Source: Oribacterium sp. UBA5894
GTDB lineage: Bacteria; Bacillota; Clostridia; Lachnospirales; Lachnospiraceae
Assembly (NCBI GenBank): GCA_002431355.1
Contig: DJEQ01000041.1
Coordinates: forward strand, 27,402-91,401
DNA length: 64,000 nucleotides
Reading direction: 5' to 3'
Position numbers and translations under genes: made by a program. The notes beneath the pieces are model-generated. The model searched no databases, was not told the origin of the DNA, and saw only the letters and a list, made by a program, of their open reading frames with translations. Shown piece after piece: positions 62,386 through 64,000 of this stretch. The first letter of the stretch is position 1; the number at the start of each line of letters is the position of its first letter.

Positions 62386-64000
62386 TTAATCTCCAATCAC
62401 ATTGCGAATCGCCACAGGCGTACGATAGTTCCAGCGGTAAATACGGATTCCAGAGCGTGTGGAAGCGGCATTGACCACCTGCCCATTTCCAATGTACATG
62501 CCGACATGATTGATGGTTCCCCGCCGGTTCGCATAGAAAATAAGGTCTCCTGGACGCATGTCCGCGCTCGTCACCTTTTTCCCCGTGCGTGCCTGATCAC
62601 GGGAAACACGAGGAATCGAAATACCAAAGTTTTTCAGTACCGACTGCGTAAAGCCAGAGCAGTCGCAGCCATGCGTGAGCGAGGTTCCGCCCCATACATA
62701 ACGGTTTCCCACAAACTGGCAGGCAAAGTTTACGATCTTATTTCGGAAGGCCATTGCAGCGTTGGCTGCCTCCACTGCAGGATAATATTCAATGGCCTGC
62801 TGCAGTGCATACTGTACGGTCACATTGTTGTCCCGTGTGGAGACATAGGCGCCCTGCTCTTCATTATCATCATCACCGGCATCCAGCTCAAGCTGTACCC
62901 ATCCATCCAGCTGATTCAGAACATTGTAGCGCTGACCCGAGGTCACCGCCGTCCACGCCTTCGAATCCGTCGAGGCTTCCGAACGTACATTGAGGGATTC
63001 GGTATTGACGATGGCCATTACCTGTGCATGCTGCAGTGCCAGATTCTGTGCCGTCTCCCCTGTTGCAAGCAGATCCTTTCGTACATAGCCCGTGACGCTG
63101 CCCGACTGGATTTTATACCAGCCCTCTTCTTCTCCAAGAATATTGCAGCCAGCATAGCCTGGAAGCTTTCCGACAATGTTCTGGATGCCATCCTCCTTCG
63201 GAGAAGAACGGACATTAATGTAATCGCTCGCGAGTGATACGCCGAGATGATCGTACATATTCAGTACCTTCGCCCGAAGATTCAGCGTTCTTGCCTCATC
63301 CAGTCCATAGTCAATGTCTACATAGGCAGGATCGGCGGACATATAGCAGGTATCGATGGTATCAATGTTGTCTGGTGCGATCTTGATCCAGCTCTGCCCT
63401 TGACGCTCCAGGACCTGATACTTTTCTCCCTTTGCGGCTGATCCAACCGTATTGCCGTCCTCGATGGACGGGCTTCTACGCATGCGAAGATGATCCGTAA
63501 GGACCGTGGCACGGGCACGGATCAGACCAGGAACCATCGCTTTCGCCTGCTCTCCTGTGAGAAGAAACTTCTTCGAAACATATCCATCCATACCGCCCGA
63601 CTGTACATGGGCCCAGCCCTCATAGCCCTCCGGATCCAGTTCTACAATATTAACGGCTGCACCATTTGACAGCTCCCCCATGATATTCGTAAGATCATTC
63701 TGATTCGGTGCCGAGCGAAAATTAATATAGCTGTCGCACTGTACGATGCCCAGATTTGAATACTGTGAAAGAACGCGCTGGACCGTATCCGCCTTCAGCT
63801 GGTCCGTCAGCTTCTGTATCTCCGATGCGGTTGCAAAGGAAGCTCCGGACGTCTCCGCGACGATGGAAGCACTGGACTTCTCCATCTCCGGCTCTACGGT
63901 ATTCTCCGAAGGGAAATGCTGCATTCCTACGGCAGCAAGGATCATAAGGAGCAGTATGCCACACACCCCCAGTGAAGCCTTCAGTTTCCTTCGCTCAGGC
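62386..64000 (-). CDS. SH3 / NlpC-P60 peptidoglycan endopeptidase (5' end cut by window edge)
   Basis: At least 537 residues are visible; the frame is open to base 64000, so the start lies outside. The visible N-terminus is basic (PERRKLKAS) followed by a hydrophobic anchor (CGILLLMILAAVG). Four bacterial SH3-like domains follow (INFRSAP, HLRMRRSP, INVRSSP and LNVRSEA mark them). The C-terminal NlpC/P60 domain has WGGTSLTHGCDCSGF with the catalytic Cys and NHVGMYIGN with the His. Such enzymes cut the gamma-D-Glu-diamino-acid bond of wall peptides. It is coupled to the YczE-like gene. Confidence 0.88.
   Translation of the reverse strand, partial: PERRKLKASLGVCGILLLMILAAVGMQHFPSENTVEPEMEKSSASIVAETSGASFATASEIQKLTDQLKADTVQRVLSQYSNLGIVQCDSYINFRSAPNQNDLTNIMGELSNGAAVNIVELDPEGYEGWAHVQSGGMDGYVSKKFLLTGEQAKAMVPGLIRARATVLTDHLRMRRSPSIEDGNTVGSAAKGEKYQVLERQGQSWIKIAPDNIDTIDTCYMSADPAYVDIDYGLDEARTLNLRAKVLNMYDHLGVSLASDYINVRSSPKEDGIQNIVGKLPGYAGCNILGEEEGWYKIQSGSVTGYVRKDLLATGETAQNLALQHAQVMAIVNTESLNVRSEASTDSKAWTAVTSGQRYNVLNQLDGWVQLELDAGDDDNEEQGAYVSTRDNNVTVQYALQQAIEYYPAVEAANAAMAFRNKIVNFACQFVGNRYVWGGTSLTHGCDCSGFTQSVLKNFGISIPRVSRDQARTGKKVTSADMRPGDLIFYANRRGTINHVGMYIGNGQVVNAASTRSGIRIYRWNYRTPVAIRNVIGD

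Noticed and set aside
61792..63237. Plus-strand open frame of about 481 codons opposite the YczE-like and NlpC/P60 genes
   Set aside because: It spans two real genes on the other strand and shows no family features.

Overview
The window looks like the chromosome of an anaerobic Clostridia member, most likely a Lachnospiraceae-type bacterium, with GC near 50% by eye. The support is a Firmicutes core-gene order (clpP-clpX-engB, infC-rpmI-rplT with an L20-type leader, cmk-ispH-rpsA, priA-def-fmt-rsmB-rlmN-prpC-prkC-rsgA-rpe), a Na+-translocating decarboxylase operon, a CdaA/CdaR pair and a DUF6465-like protein. I cannot name the species. All but one of the protein genes, and the tRNA, lie on the minus strand; the exception is a small membrane protein at 22296-22796. 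Both ends cut a gene: clpC on the left and an NlpC/P60 hydrolase on the right. No gene-free gap exceeds 300 bases, and I see no insertion sequence, prophage or CRISPR array.

Layout, left to right (minus-strand operons read right to left). 1-6600: clpC, then two exported surface proteins, one with a cohesin-like domain and one a cell-wall glucosaminidase; both carry a cadherin-like beta-sandwich. 6600-12400: a five-gene biotin-dependent decarboxylase / Na+ pump operon with two different carboxyltransferases and two biotin carriers. 12400-14400: an RNA m5C methyltransferase and a Lys/Ala-rich DUF6465-like protein behind a consensus promoter. 14480-22230: a tightly coupled operon of eight genes around the c-di-AMP synthase CdaA and its regulator CdaR, with a TPR membrane protein, two unrecognised membrane proteins, a polysaccharide-polymerase-like protein and an AI-2E-family permease, preceded by a structured leader. 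22296-25211: an exporter-like gene, tRNA-Leu(CAG), and the ribosomal operon infC-rpmI-rplT with an attenuator. 24606-34089: engB, clpX, clpP, tig, rpsA, ispH, cmk, a flavoprotein and aspartate kinase. 34195-38381: a MacB-like ABC system with a large extracytoplasmic repeat protein. 38562-60130: a long housekeeping stretch (serS, pyridoxal kinase, rpe, rsgA, PASTA kinase/phosphatase pair, rlmN, rsmB, metallopeptidase, fmt, def, priA, murF, murE, fhs, ftsK). 60280-64000: an unusual regulator, a YczE-like membrane protein and an SH3/NlpC-P60 hydrolase.

How the genes work together. Much of the window concerns the cell envelope and its surveillance: MurE/MurF, two peptidoglycan hydrolases, the PASTA kinase PrkC with phosphatase PrpC, and c-di-AMP synthesis. 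A threonine motif in the cytoplasmic tail of the cohesin protein recurs in the juxtamembrane segment of PrkC, which may link surface proteins to kinase signalling. The decarboxylase operon would couple decarboxylation of oxaloacetate and/or an acyl-CoA to Na+ export. No complete, wholly new system is proven here. The best candidates for unreported biology are the CdaA operon with its leader, the dual-carboxyltransferase pump with its lipoprotein-biotin gamma subunit, and the shared threonine motif.
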